This document shows, one piece after another, positions 49,514 to 57,889 of a stretch of 58,108 nucleotides of DNA; the stretch's first letter is position 1; every line of letters starts with the position of its first letter. The notes under the pieces are model-generated. The model was not told the DNA's origin, did not search any database, and saw only the letters and a program-made list of their open reading frames with translations. The translations under genes were made by a program, and so were the position numbers. Source of the DNA: Paulinella micropora (Eukaryota; Cercozoa; Imbricatea; Euglyphida); the NCBI GenBank assembly GCA_009731375.1, contig BJOX01000082.1:630106-688213 (forward strand), in the 5' to 3' direction.

Positions 49514-50452
49514 ATGAAGCCCTGGCGCAAGAGGCACGCCGGCCGTGCTTTTACCAGCGATGCGCCTGTTTCCTTCAAGAAGCAGCGCACAGGCTTTGTG
49601 GGCGGTGGATCGGTCGAGATGGCGGCCAAGACCAGGGAAATTATGAAATATGCCAACCCGCAGCTCTCGGCCGTGCTGGATGCAGTCGCGCCAGCAGCAA
49701 CCGTGCCTGCTGCCACTGCTGCAAAGGCCACGCATGCCGCGCCGGTGCTACAGTCGTTTGACAGCAGCGCGGCTGTCATAGTGCACGACGACGACGACAA
49801 GAAGAACTCAGCGGCCGCCGCGCCGGTGCTACAGTCGTTTGACAGCGGCGCGGCTGTCATTGTGCACGACGACGACGACAAGAAGAGCTCGGCGGCCGCC
49901 GCGCCCGCCGCTGACGCGAAGACTCATCAAGCCGCGCCGGTGCTCCAGTCGTTTGACAGCAGCGCGGCTGTCGTGGTGCACGACGACGACAAGAAGGACA
50001 AAAAGAGCAGCGCTAAGCCAGACCTAATGTCTCAGATCCAAGCAGGCAAGCAACTGAAAAAAGCACCGAAGCCGGACGCCAAAGCACAAAAGCCCGACGC
50101 CAAAGCAGCAGGCGGCGGCCTCACTGGCGCACTGAGCTCGGCCATGGCCAAAATAAACGCATCACTCAACGGCGGCGATGGCAGCAGTAGCAGCAGCAGC
50201 GTCGTCGTCGACCAAAAAACACAGGAGGCAAAGGACAAGGTGGCGGCGTACCAAGCGAACAAGACTCCCAAACAAGAAGAGAAACTGAGGGCCTGGTCGC
50301 ACAGGCTAGGCGAAGCGATAACCAAGCTCACGAAAGACATCAAGGACGAAGAAGACGCCTGGGGAGATACAGATGATGCCAAGGAAATGAGAAGCAAGAA
50401 AGCCAAGCTAGAAGCCAGAAAAGAGATAATAGACAAGGGGCTGGCCGCGTGA
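49514..50452 (+). CDS. Repeat-containing, disordered protein, paralogous at its N-terminus to the next gene
   Basis: I do not recognise this 312-residue protein. Three copies of an APVLQSFDS-x-AAV-x-VHDDDDKK unit lie at about residues 75-160. Ala/Lys-rich spacers follow, and then a charged helical C-terminus. Near residue 45 is REIMKYANPQLSAVL, which matches RSLMHYANPNLGTAM in the next protein, in the same position after a basic Arg/Lys/Trp-containing start. It is probably a virion or core component, given its place in the block of late-type small genes. The acidic repeats may bind basic proteins. Confidence 0.6.
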   Translation: MKPWRKRHAGRAFTSDAPVSFKKQRTGFVGGGSVEMAAKTREIMKYANPQLSAVLDAVAPAATVPAATAAKATHAAPVLQSFDSSAAVIVHDDDDKKNSAAAAPVLQSFDSGAAVIVHDDDDKKSSAAAAPAADAKTHQAAPVLQSFDSSAAVVVHDDDKKDKKSSAKPDLMSQIQAGKQLKKAPKPDAKAQKPDAKAAGGGLTGALSSAMAKINASLNGGDGSSSSSSVVVDQKTQEAKDKVAAYQANKTPKQEEKLRAWSHRLGEAITKLTKDIKDEEDAWGDTDDAKEMRSKKAKLEARKEIIDKGLAA

Positions 50453-50497
50453 CAGATAAAGTGGAATTTTTTTCTCGGCTTGTCCAATAAAAGAAAG

Positions 50498-52667
50498 ATG
50501 TTTACGCCTGGCTGTCCATGGATCAGCACCCGGCCGGTAGTAGCAGGCAATTCTCGGAAGAGGCCGGCCTGGCTGGATGAATCGCCCATGCCGAAGCGGC
50601 TCAAGCGGCCGGAAAACCAGGGCCCCGTGGCCGTCTCTGCCAAGGCCCGCAGCCTCATGCACTACGCAAATCCTAACCTCGGCACGGCCATGCAGCTGCT
50701 GGAGCCGGCAGAGGCTGCGCCGGCAATGGCAGTGCCCGCAAAGACAGAAGAAGCGAAGGGACCGAAGGCGGTAGAACAGAAAAAGGAGGAGGAGCCGAAG
50801 GCCGCAGAAACAAAAGAGAAGGAGGAGGGGCAGGAGGCCACGGAACACGACAAGGAGAAGACAGAGGAGAAGGAAGAAGGGCCGAAGGCGGGGGAGCCGG
50901 AAAAGATGGGAGAGGAGGAGGATGAATCGGGTGCGACCGAGGAGGAAAAACACGAACCCGAAAAGACGAAGGAGGACGAAGAGCCAGAAACTAAGGAAGA
51001 GGACAAGGAGCCTCCAAAGGCAGCGGAGACGAAGGAAGAGGACAAGGAGCCGAAGAGAGAAGGCCCGAAAGAGAGCGAGGACGGCCAAGTAGAGGAGGGC
51101 AAGGAAGAAGACGAGCCGCCCCCTCCTACCACCAAGAAGCCCGCGGCGGCCGCAACAAAGCAGCACAAGAGCATGCCGCCGTACGTCACGCCACAAACCA
51201 GGGCCGACGCGGCTACTCTCCTTCAGGCTACCAAGGACACAAACTTTGGTTCGTTTCTTTCTACCATGCTGGGCAGATCAGACCCGTTTACCAAATGGAA
51301 AGACAAGCTGCTCGGGCCCACGGCCGACGCTCTGGTTCCTAGCCCGGCACTAAACCTTGCTCTCTCCCGGCTGCAAGTAGCACTCAACGAATCCAATCCT
51401 GACCCGATCGACGTGGCAGTGGCAATGCACCAGGCCACAGAGCTGTACGAAGACGAAAAACATGAATATGAAGTGGCCAAGGTACTCGCAGAGACCACCG
51501 CCGTGGAAAAGAAGGCCAAGCAGCAAAAAGAGCTCGCCGACGCGGAGGCTAAGAAAGTGGAAGCCAAGAAGAAGCTCAACGAGTCTAACAAGGAGAAACT
51601 GGACGTCGAGGGAGACTCGTTAGAAACCACTATCCAGGCTGCCAAGCAAGAGGCAGAGGCCAAGGTCCAAAGAGAAAAGGCCAAGGAGGAAATGGAAAAT
51701 TTGAGCAAAGTGACGGCAAAGGCAGCACAGGACGCCAAGGAAATGAGCGAGCTCGAAAGTACAGTAGCCACGNNNNNNNNNNAGGAAATGAGCGAGCTCG
51801 AAAGAACAGTAGCCACGAAAGCCAACGCTGTCAAGCTGCAGGAGGCCAAGAGCGCGATGCTTGCCCAGATTGACGCGGCCGAGGGCCGGCTCATCGCGGC
51901 GGAACAAAAAGGGTTGATGTCAAAGCAACAGTTGGAGCAACAGAAAAAAAAGCTGGCCAACCACAAGCAACGAGTGCTGACCATCAAGGTCGGAAAGGCG
52001 CTCGGCTCCAACAAGGTCGCCAATGCGCTGGGCACGATCGCGGCCGTCGGTGGAGGGGTCGGCAGCTTGATCGGCGCTCTTGTCGGCGGCTCTGCCGACG
52101 TGGTCGGTACCACGATCGGTAGCGCAGCCAGCAGCGCTGCGCCGGGCTTAGGGGGCGGTAGGCAACTTGGCAACAGGCGTGAGCAGCGTAGCAAGCGAAG
52201 GAGGCAAGCTACTAGAGGGCGCAGGAGCAAAACTCGTAAAGGGCGTAGGTGGCCTAGCACTCGGCACGGGCAAGCTTCTGCTGACAGCAGGAACCGTGAC
52301 AACTGACACAGTGCAAGGCCTCCTGTCACACGCCATAGCCAGCGACACGGGCCATGTGCCGCAGATCGAGTGGTCACCAGAGGCTAAAACCGAAGTGGCA
52401 CAGGAGTTCAAGTACGGCAATATCAGTCAGCTTGTCGGCCCAAATGCCACTGCCACGGACGCGGCACAGTGGATCTTGCGCGCCTTGCCTGACAACCTCA
52501 CGGAGTTCCAGCAACAGAGGGCCAAGAGACTCGAGTTGGCTATCAAACAAAAAGACACCTCGACGCGGACCAGATCGCGCATGCGTTCAAGGGCACTCAC
52601 TAAAAAAAATAAACTGACGGCCTGTAAAAACAAGGAAAGGAAAAATGCAGCACCTGGCCTTTTTTGA
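50498..52667 (+). CDS. Large Glu/Lys-rich coiled-coil protein with hydrophobic C-terminus, frameshifted
   Basis: About 720 residues. The true ATG is 50498 (preceded by AAAAGAAAG). The basic N-terminus and MHYANPNL motif are shared with the previous gene. Then come ~170 residues of Glu/Lys/Pro-rich sequence, a globular part, a long coiled coil, and a Gly/Ala-rich hydrophobic region. The frame changes by a net +1 near the G5 run 52151-52155 and the hydrophobic, membrane-compatible sequence continues to 52667. A 10-N gap at 51773-51782 is flanked by two nearly identical copies of ~33 bp, so it is an unmerged overlap rather than missing sequence. Likely structural; no family was recognised. Confidence 0.6.
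51773..51782. other. 10-N gap flanked by duplicated sequence
   Basis: GGAAATGAGCGAGCTCGAAAG occurs just before and just after the Ns, with one T/A difference a few bases further on. The contigs overlap and were not joined; the true distance is probably shorter than drawn. Confidence 0.85.
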
Positions 52668-52911
52668 CCCGACCTTGGCCCTGGCCCTAAACAAAATCAA
52701 CGAAAAACAGGCACGCGTCGCAGGGCATAAACGCCGACAGCAAGAGGACGCCGAAAAAAGGGCCATCGAGGTCCTGCAGACTACCGTGGCCGAAGCGCCC
52801 ATCGAGAAAGTGTTCAAGCAGCCGGCCATTGCCGATGCCACCATCTTGCTAGAAGTGACACCCGAACAGGCCGCCCGTTGCGAGCAGCAGCTGCTTGGCG
52901 GAGGCAAATAA
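52645..52911 (+). CDS. Small unknown protein
   Basis: This 88-residue protein starts MQHLAFFDPTLALALNKINE and overlaps the end of the preceding frame by 23 bp. It is helical and charged with no motif I recognise. An A-rich leader (GGAAAGGAAAAATG) and the following A-run with the promoter-like element support it as a gene. Confidence 0.55.
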   Translation: MQHLAFFDPTLALALNKINEKQARVAGHKRRQQEDAEKRAIEVLQTTVAEAPIEKVFKQPAIADATILLEVTPEQAARCEQQLLGGGK

Positions 52912-52921
52912 TTTAAAAAAA

Positions 52922-52930
52922 AAATCTTGT
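52922..52930 (+). promoter_or_regulatory. Candidate viral late promoter element
   Basis: AAATCTTGT after an A10 run lies 33 nt before the ATG at 52964. Confidence 0.5.
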
Positions 52931-52963
52931 CGGGCAGATTAACTACTAACAGTCTCAGTCGCC

Positions 52964-53545
52964 ATGAGTGGTAACAGAGGCCCCGTTGTCCCCCTCGTAA
53001 ATACTTCGGACGAAAAGTCCTCGGCCTCCCAGACCAACCAGGTCGAACATGGCATTGAAACCCGTCCGATCATTCAAACTGACTCCCTCGCTACAAGCTC
53101 GATTATCTACTCGGCCTTGTCGGCGGCCGGGGCGGCAGGGGGTAATGGTGTTATCCAAGGCATGAAGGACGTGGCCCAGCGCTTGTCGCAGAACTCGCTG
53201 GCTCCTTGGTACAAGGGAGCGGTCCTGCTCGTGGGCACGCCCGCCGAGATCACCTCTGTCTACGGACGCGAATTCTGCACGACTAACTGTGCAATGGACG
53301 CAGACGCCAAGGTATGGGACGATGGCGCTATGCTGCCCTGGCTGACAGAGCTTCGTCGAACTCACGGAAATTCGTGGGAAGGCTGCATGAATGTAGCGGG
53401 TTTCATCGAACAATACCAGGCTGCCAAGATCCGCGACGAGCAATGGAGCAAGATCCCGTCAGTGTCTTGGGTCGACCGCCAGAACGGTTCCGTGCGCGGT
53501 TGGTCAGCCATCAACGAGGAGGGGGGTGTGAGGCCGATCGTGTAA
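52964..53545 (+). CDS. Unknown protein, possible virion component
   Basis: This is a 193-residue intact protein. After a polar N-terminus it has an alanine/glycine-rich stretch (SIIYSALSAAGAAGGNG, about residue 48). The second half is cysteine- and tryptophan-containing. I see no family motif. The late-type leader and position in the structural block suggest a virion protein. There is no signal peptide. Confidence 0.6.
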   Translation: MSGNRGPVVPLVNTSDEKSSASQTNQVEHGIETRPIIQTDSLATSSIIYSALSAAGAAGGNGVIQGMKDVAQRLSQNSLAPWYKGAVLLVGTPAEITSVYGREFCTTNCAMDADAKVWDDGAMLPWLTELRRTHGNSWEGCMNVAGFIEQYQAAKIRDEQWSKIPSVSWVDRQNGSVRGWSAINEEGGVRPIV

Positions 53546-53582
53546 TTTTTTTTCCTCCTAGTCTACCTACAACGAAAGCACG

Positions 53583-54248
53583 ATGACAGACCCTTTTGCC
53601 AACCTCGAGCCGCCGTCTATCGAAACAAAAGCGGAACAGCCGCCCCCCCTTCCCGTTCCCCCGCCGGCCAAGAAGCGCAGGACCGCCGGCCCCAGCGCTG
53701 CCGCCATTGCACGGCGCCTGGGAGCACCAGCGGCGGCAGCACCCGAAGACCCCGTGCTACGGGATGACCCGAACTACAAGCTTCTCGTGGCCTATGGGCG
53801 CAGCGCCTTGATCGGGCCCAAGCTCAAGAAGGCGCACATCAACTGCGATCCGAAAGCCCTGCGCAGGCTGCCGAGGCAGAAGCTGCCGCTGTTGTTGGAC
53901 GAAGTCGAGGAAGTGCTGGAGGGAGAACTGAGCGGCGAACTGGCGGATGCAGTGCTCAAGCAAGGGCTCGTCTGTCTCGAAAATCTGGTAGCGAACCGGT
54001 CGCGTTACCAGATCGCGGGCACAACAGAGGCCTGCTTTGCCAACGACCGGTGGTGCTTCTTGCTGGAGCGGGCCAAGCTGCGAGCTGGCATCGGCCTGCA
54101 GCGCCTGGACCCTATGACCGAGCTAGCTTTGCTGACTGCACAGACGGCCGCCATCACGCACGCCAAGAATACCATGCTCTGTCCGGCAGGCGCAAAGGTC
54201 AACCTGGACGCGCCCGCGCCAGAGGAGGAAAAGAAGAAGAGCAGTTGA
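53583..54248 (+). CDS. Unknown protein with basic proline-rich N-terminus
   Basis: This 221-residue intact protein has N-terminal ~45 residues rich in Pro and Lys/Arg (PPAKKRRT), resembling a nuclear localisation or DNA-binding tail. The remainder is helical. No known motif is seen. It begins 37 bp after the previous stop and ends at an AATTTAAAAAAAATT spacer. It is probably late-expressed with its neighbours. Confidence 0.6.
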   Translation: MTDPFANLEPPSIETKAEQPPPLPVPPPAKKRRTAGPSAAAIARRLGAPAAAAPEDPVLRDDPNYKLLVAYGRSALIGPKLKKAHINCDPKALRRLPRQKLPLLLDEVEEVLEGELSGELADAVLKQGLVCLENLVANRSRYQIAGTTEACFANDRWCFLLERAKLRAGIGLQRLDPMTELALLTAQTAAITHAKNTMLCPAGAKVNLDAPAPEEEKKKSS

Positions 54249-54304
54249 ATAATTTAAAAAAAATTATTTTGTTGTACGCCAATTAAACATCTCTCCAGAA
54301 AGGA

Positions 54305-54769
54305 TTGTCCGAAGTCGCGAGCGATCTGTTCTCCCTCGAGAACTTTGCCCGGTCCGGTGCTGCGGCTGCTTTCGCCTACGCGGTCGCGCCGGTCGTGTTC
54401 CAAGGGCCTGCAGTTTTTAGCTTTTCGGCTGTCCCGGGCCTCAGCGGAGTGCAGGTCAGCAAGAGCACCGGCCTGGCTGTCGTGGCCTTCTTGACTGCCA
54501 CTGCTATCGACCTCATTCAAAGCAGAGTCCTCAACCGCACCAAGGAAGGGCGGTTGGCCTCTTATCCTAGCTTGGCCGTGCACGTGGCGGGTGGAGGCCT
54601 GCTGTTTGCCATGCTGCCCAGGCTCATGGGCCGCGGTCAGATTGGGATGGTAGGCGACAGCGACGCGGTCAAGCAGCTATTCTTGGTCGGCGCACTTTCG
54701 GAAGTTTTTAGTCAGTACTTCTACGAAGGCTACCTGAACCCCGCGGGCCAAGGACACTACCGCTTCTAA
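54305..54769 (+). CDS. Membrane protein without a recognisable ATG start
   Basis: This 154-codon frame has at least three hydrophobic stretches (GAAAAFAYAVAPVVFQG, GLAVVAFLTATAIDLI, LAVHVAGGGLLFAML) and a tyrosine-rich C-terminus (SQYFYEGYLNPAGQGHYRF). The first in-frame candidate start is TTG at 54305, placed where an ATG would be expected relative to the leader; the next in-frame ATG is far inside. The start codon may have mutated, or translation may use TTG. Probably a viral inner-membrane or capsid-associated protein; family not recognised. Confidence 0.55.
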   Translation: MSEVASDLFSLENFARSGAAAAFAYAVAPVVFQGPAVFSFSAVPGLSGVQVSKSTGLAVVAFLTATAIDLIQSRVLNRTKEGRLASYPSLAVHVAGGGLLFAMLPRLMGRGQIGMVGDSDAVKQLFLVGALSEVFSQYFYEGYLNPAGQGHYRF

Positions 54770-54774
54770 AAAAA

Positions 54775-54783
54775 GAATCTTGT
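54775..54783 (+). promoter_or_regulatory. Candidate viral late promoter element
   Basis: GAATCTTGT after an A-rich run lies 21 nt before the ATG at 54805. Confidence 0.45.
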
Positions 54784-54804
54784 GTAGCTAGTCTAAAGTG
54801 AACA

Positions 54805-55348
54805 ATGCCAGTGGAGGAAGAAGCTCTGCTGGCCTGGGCTTTGATCGTTACCACCGCTATCATCGTGGTCGGCTGTGTGCGCGCCTGTTACAAACGGTTC
54901 TTGCGTCATCCAACGATCTCGTGTGACCTCGACAAGCCGCTGCCCACACACTACGTGACGCTCGATGACCTCCTCCGGCGGCCTTACCAAGCGCCAAGCG
55001 CTGCAGAAGCTCTTTGCGGACCTGGAGACTGTGCTGGACAACTGGGGGCTGCTGTCCCTCGGCGAGAGCAAGGACCTGCGGATGCAGTGGAACTTAGGTC
55101 TTGAGCAACAAGTTGCGACCGTTGAAAAGTTCTTTTTGCCTGCCTACAAGGACGGCAAGCTCGCCGCGTACGTCCAGAGCGAAGCTGGCATCTGGTTTGA
55201 GCTGGCCGCCAAGACTCGTGCTCCGACTCCCGCCCTGCAACAGCTGCAGCAAAGATTTCTGGCCAAGCAAAATCTGGCCAAGGACGCTCAGTTCCTGGGA
55301 CAAATTGCGCAAGTCATGGAACGCATCTGCCAAGTTATTGTCTTTTAA
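54805..55348 (+). CDS. Membrane-anchored helical protein, split over two frames
   Basis: The frame from ATG 54805 encodes a short acidic start, a membrane span (LLAWALIVTTAIIVVGCV) and a stretch ending near THYVTLDDLL. Beyond about 54985 this frame turns into a composition unlike a protein, while the +1 frame (open from 54965 to 55348) gives a convincing helical domain (RQALQKLFADLETVLDNWG ... AQVMERICQVIVF). This is either one ~180-residue gene with a single-base change near 54982, or two genes overlapping by about 140 bp, the second starting at ATG 54965. The first reading is simpler. Function unknown. Confidence 0.55.
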
Positions 55349-55399
55349 ATAAAAACGAAAAATTTAATTTTCGTGACTTATCAAGTTTAATTGAGAAAG

Positions 55400-55744
55400 A
55401 TGGGCAAGCGCATGCGAGAACGGCATGCCAAGAACACTGCCAAGAAGGCCGCCAAGAAGGAGGCCAAGCAAGAGGCCAAAACAGTCAAGCAAACGGCCAA
55501 GAAGCAGAAAAAGGAAGAGAAAAGAGAAAATACGAAGCAAAACCTGCGCCAGATCGGCCAGACTTTTAAGGGCATCGGCAACTTTGTCGGCAAGCAGATC
55601 GACAAGGTGACCGACATCCCGAAAGACGCCATGGCCACCACTAGGCAGCTCGGCGACAACGCTGAGGGCAGCCTCAAGTCCATGGCGTTACCCTTGGCGG
55701 TCGGTGCCGCGGCGATCGGGGCCGTCATGATCCTGAAAAAATAA
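55400..55744 (+). CDS. Small basic protein with C-terminal membrane segment
   Basis: This 114-residue protein starts at ATG 55400 (leader TTGAGAAAGATG). Residues 1-50 are extremely Lys-rich and helical. The middle holds QTFKGIGNFVGKQIDKV, amphipathic. The C-terminus (ALPLAVGAAAIGAVMILKK) is a membrane span. Small basic membrane proteins of this type are common in NCLDV and adenovirus-like virions, where they link DNA, membrane and capsid. The link is by analogy only. Confidence 0.6.
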   Translation: MGKRMRERHAKNTAKKAAKKEAKQEAKTVKQTAKKQKKEEKRENTKQNLRQIGQTFKGIGNFVGKQIDKVTDIPKDAMATTRQLGDNAEGSLKSMALPLAVGAAAIGAVMILKK

Positions 55745-55747
55745 AAA

Positions 55748-55756
55748 AAATCTTCT
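55748..55756 (+). promoter_or_regulatory. Candidate viral late promoter element
   Basis: AAATCTTCT after an A8 run lies 30 nt before the capsid ATG at 55787. Confidence 0.5.
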
Positions 55757-55786
55757 TTGTGCTTAATATTGTATACTGCAACGAAG

Positions 55787-56990
55787 ATGTCTTCCGCCAC
55801 CGTCGTCGTGCCCCCTGCTAGCAAACAGCAAAAGGTTGCCACAGGCAAGAGAGCGCGCAACGGCCAGGAGATCTTGATTGATCCCGAGCACGCCCGCGCG
55901 GTCAATGCGCGCCCTTGCTGGACTCAAACCGCGATGGGCCCCCCCGCCGCGACCACGGCGCTGAGCAACACTGCTTTTTTTAGCTTTATCTTGGAAAACA
56001 ACCAGGCCGGTGCGATCCACGATGCGACCCTGCGTTTCAAGATCACGTTTACGACCAGCGGCAGCCAGCCGACCGACTCGCGCGTTTTGCCTACCACCAT
56101 GTGGTTCGAGCGTATCGAGTACCTCGACCGCCTGACGGGCACCGAAATCGCGCGCTATCACGGCGACATGATGCACTTGGTGCTCAACACGCTGCCGCAA
56201 GAGGCCATCGACCAGATTGCCGACATGGTCAACATGTGCCCCAAGACGGGCAAAGTCAGCGGCCGCCAGTGGGAAAACAACGCCGAACAGTACTTCTACC
56301 TACCGCTTGTTCACACCTGGCTCAACGGCATGGATTTGGACCTGAGCACGCTGCGTGGCGATCTCGAGATCCGGTTTTATCCCAGAGGCTCGATCTTTGT
56401 GGCGGCCCAGTCGGCTGTCAACGGCCAGTCCGCGCCCGCCGTGCCCTGCACTGCCAGCTTGGGCGAGATCCGCTTCATCACGGGCTGCACACAGCTGCCG
56501 AACGGGATGCGCCTGGGCCGGAGCCCGCAGAAGCAGGGCAAGGTCGCCGAGCAGAAGTACATCGACTTTGTGCAGTACACGGCCTATGGCCAGCGCATCA
56601 AGGCATCCGACCGATTGGCGATTGATCTGGACCAATTTTCCCACCACTCGGGCGCGCTGTTTGTCTTCATCCGCAAATCAGGCGACCAGTCTTCGTACAG
56701 CTACCTTGGCGCTGACACTACTACCTACTATCCACAGTACACGTACGATACCACGGGGCGTTTGATGACCTACGACTCGTTCGGAGATTCGGCTACGATT
56801 GATTTGGAAGATGTCAACGGGCGCAGCCAGCTGGGTGAAGGAGACGATGGGACAGTTGGTGCGCAGCTCCTACCTGAAGTCCAACAGCGTGTACATGATC
56901 CCGTTTACCAACGACCCCAAGGCCATGTTAGACGGCGTGATGGACGGCTACAAGACCTTTTTAATCAGAGGAAAAAAAGAATCTTCTTGA
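55787..56990 (+). CDS. Double-jelly-roll major capsid protein, one frameshift near the C-terminus
   Basis: About 400 residues, starting at ATG 55787. It would form the pseudo-hexagonal capsomers. The N-terminal jelly roll includes FFSFILENNQAGAIHDATLR and TMWFERIEYLDRLTGTEIAR. The region YFYLPLVHTWLNGMDLDLST, then LRGDLEIRF, is the capsid hallmark seen in NCLDV/polinton MCPs (PL.hWL...L.L..L). The second roll follows to about residue 345. The frame changes by a net +1 near the G3 run 56819-56821; the native continuation is in the frame ending at 56990. In the original frame a long unrelated tail extends to 57370 over the next gene. The protein is shorter than most NCLDV MCPs (about 450-600) and closer to small-genome relatives. 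Confidence 0.82.
56979..56987 (+). promoter_or_regulatory. Candidate viral late promoter element
   Basis: GAATCTTCT lies over the last codons of the capsid gene, 39 nt before the ATG at 57027. Confidence 0.45.
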
Positions 56991-57026
56991 TGCCCTATTA
57001 TAACAAAGGACAAGAGCAAACTAAAG

Positions 57027-57324
57027 ATGTCTTCCAACTGCACGACTTGTGGACAAGCTACCGCCGCTGCTGCTCCCGCCAAGCCCGAGCGCAAGCCCCG
57101 CGCGCCGTCCGCGTACAACACCTTTTTCAAGGAGCAGATGGCCCACGCCCGAAGTCAAGGCGATGGCTCATAAAGAACGCACGGCGTACATCAGCTCGAA
57201 ATGGAACCAACAGAAGGCTGCTGCTCCTGCCGCTCCTGTTTCGAATAAAGATTTACAGGGATCGGTACAGGCTCAGAGCGACGCACTGCCTGCTGGCCGC
57301 CCGGCCCTCGTGCGGTCCCTCTGA
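57027..57324 (+). CDS. HMG-box/YABBY-like DNA-binding protein, frameshifted
   Basis: About 98 residues. The N-terminus has a CxxC knuckle (NCTTCGQ) and an Ala/Pro/Lys linker. PRAPSAYNTFFKEQMA matches the first helix of HMG-box/YABBY-like proteins (K+.PsaYn.F..e). A net +1 frame change near the C3 run 57148-57150 separates it from the second half (VKAMAHKERTAYISSKW), where the family helix and tryptophan appear. Small HMG-like proteins of this kind occur in algal and amoebal large viruses and may package or bend DNA. Without the frame change the first frame would stop at 57172. AATAAAG at 57245 could be a poly-A signal if the gene is shorter than drawn. Confidence 0.6.
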
Positions 57325-57838
57325 CCAGCGTACAGAAGGCAAGACCGAACGCGTCACTCAAGTGATCTGACTCTGTGAGGCATCTAGTCTCGCCAGCTAC
57401 ATTAAAACTTTCTACGAGGTTTTGTGCCAGCACTTTGGATTGAATTTTGTATTTCCCTTTAACTCGGCCGGATATAGTCGGCGTAAGCGAGAAAAAGCAA
57501 CTGAACTTGAACAAGCTCTGATAGTAAAGTAACTCCTTGGCGCCTAGTGCCAGCATCGTTGCGCCGGCTGCCGCTTGAATCAAGAGGTTGTCGGGGTTTG
57601 TGTTCGCCCTCCCGAAATTTTGGTCCTCGACCACGCACACATCGGCGTTGTGCACTTCCTCGATGGCATGCAGGCACGCCGACAGGGACTTGGTCTTGAA
57701 GCTGTCAGTGTCGTCCTGTCTGGCGATGTTCAGCACGCTGGCATAAGCGACTGTGATGGCGTTGGTGCTGTTGTTTTTCTCGAGCACTACCACTCCAAGA
57801 TTTCTCAGCCCCGGGTCGATTGACACGACTTTTTTCAT
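57191..57838 (-). CDS. RuvC-like Holliday junction resolvase (poxvirus A22 type)
   Basis: This 215-residue protein starts at ATG 57838. The RNase H-fold active site is complete: Asp8 in SIDPGLRNLG, Glu71 in CVVEDQNFG, and Asp158 and Asp162 in ESDHLSDAF. GKYKIQSKVLA near residue 130 is a typical basic helix. Such enzymes resolve branched or concatemeric viral DNA before packaging. The last ~45 residues, after AFCTLVRG, have an odd composition and overlap the HMG-like gene on the other strand; the native end may be earlier. It is convergent with the capsid/HMG block. Confidence 0.85.
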   Translation of the reverse strand: MKKVVSIDPGLRNLGVVVLEKNNSTNAITVAYASVLNIARQDDTDSFKTKSLSACLHAIEEVHNADVCVVEDQNFGRANTNPDNLLIQAAAGATMLALGAKELLYYQSLFKFSCFFSLTPTISGRVKGKYKIQSKVLAQNLVESFNVAGETRCLTESDHLSDAFGLAFCTLVRGTARGPGGQQAVRRSEPVPIPVNLYSKQERQEQQPSVGSISS

Positions 57839-57889
57839 TTTCTTCCCTCCCTCCTCTTTGTTTTAATTACAAGACGAACTTTCTTTTTT

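Noticed and set aside
56991-57370. Extension of the capsid frame to 57370
   Set aside because: After about 56820 the composition becomes Arg/Gln-rich and unlike a jelly roll, while the neighbouring frame continues the capsid-like sequence and stops at 56990.
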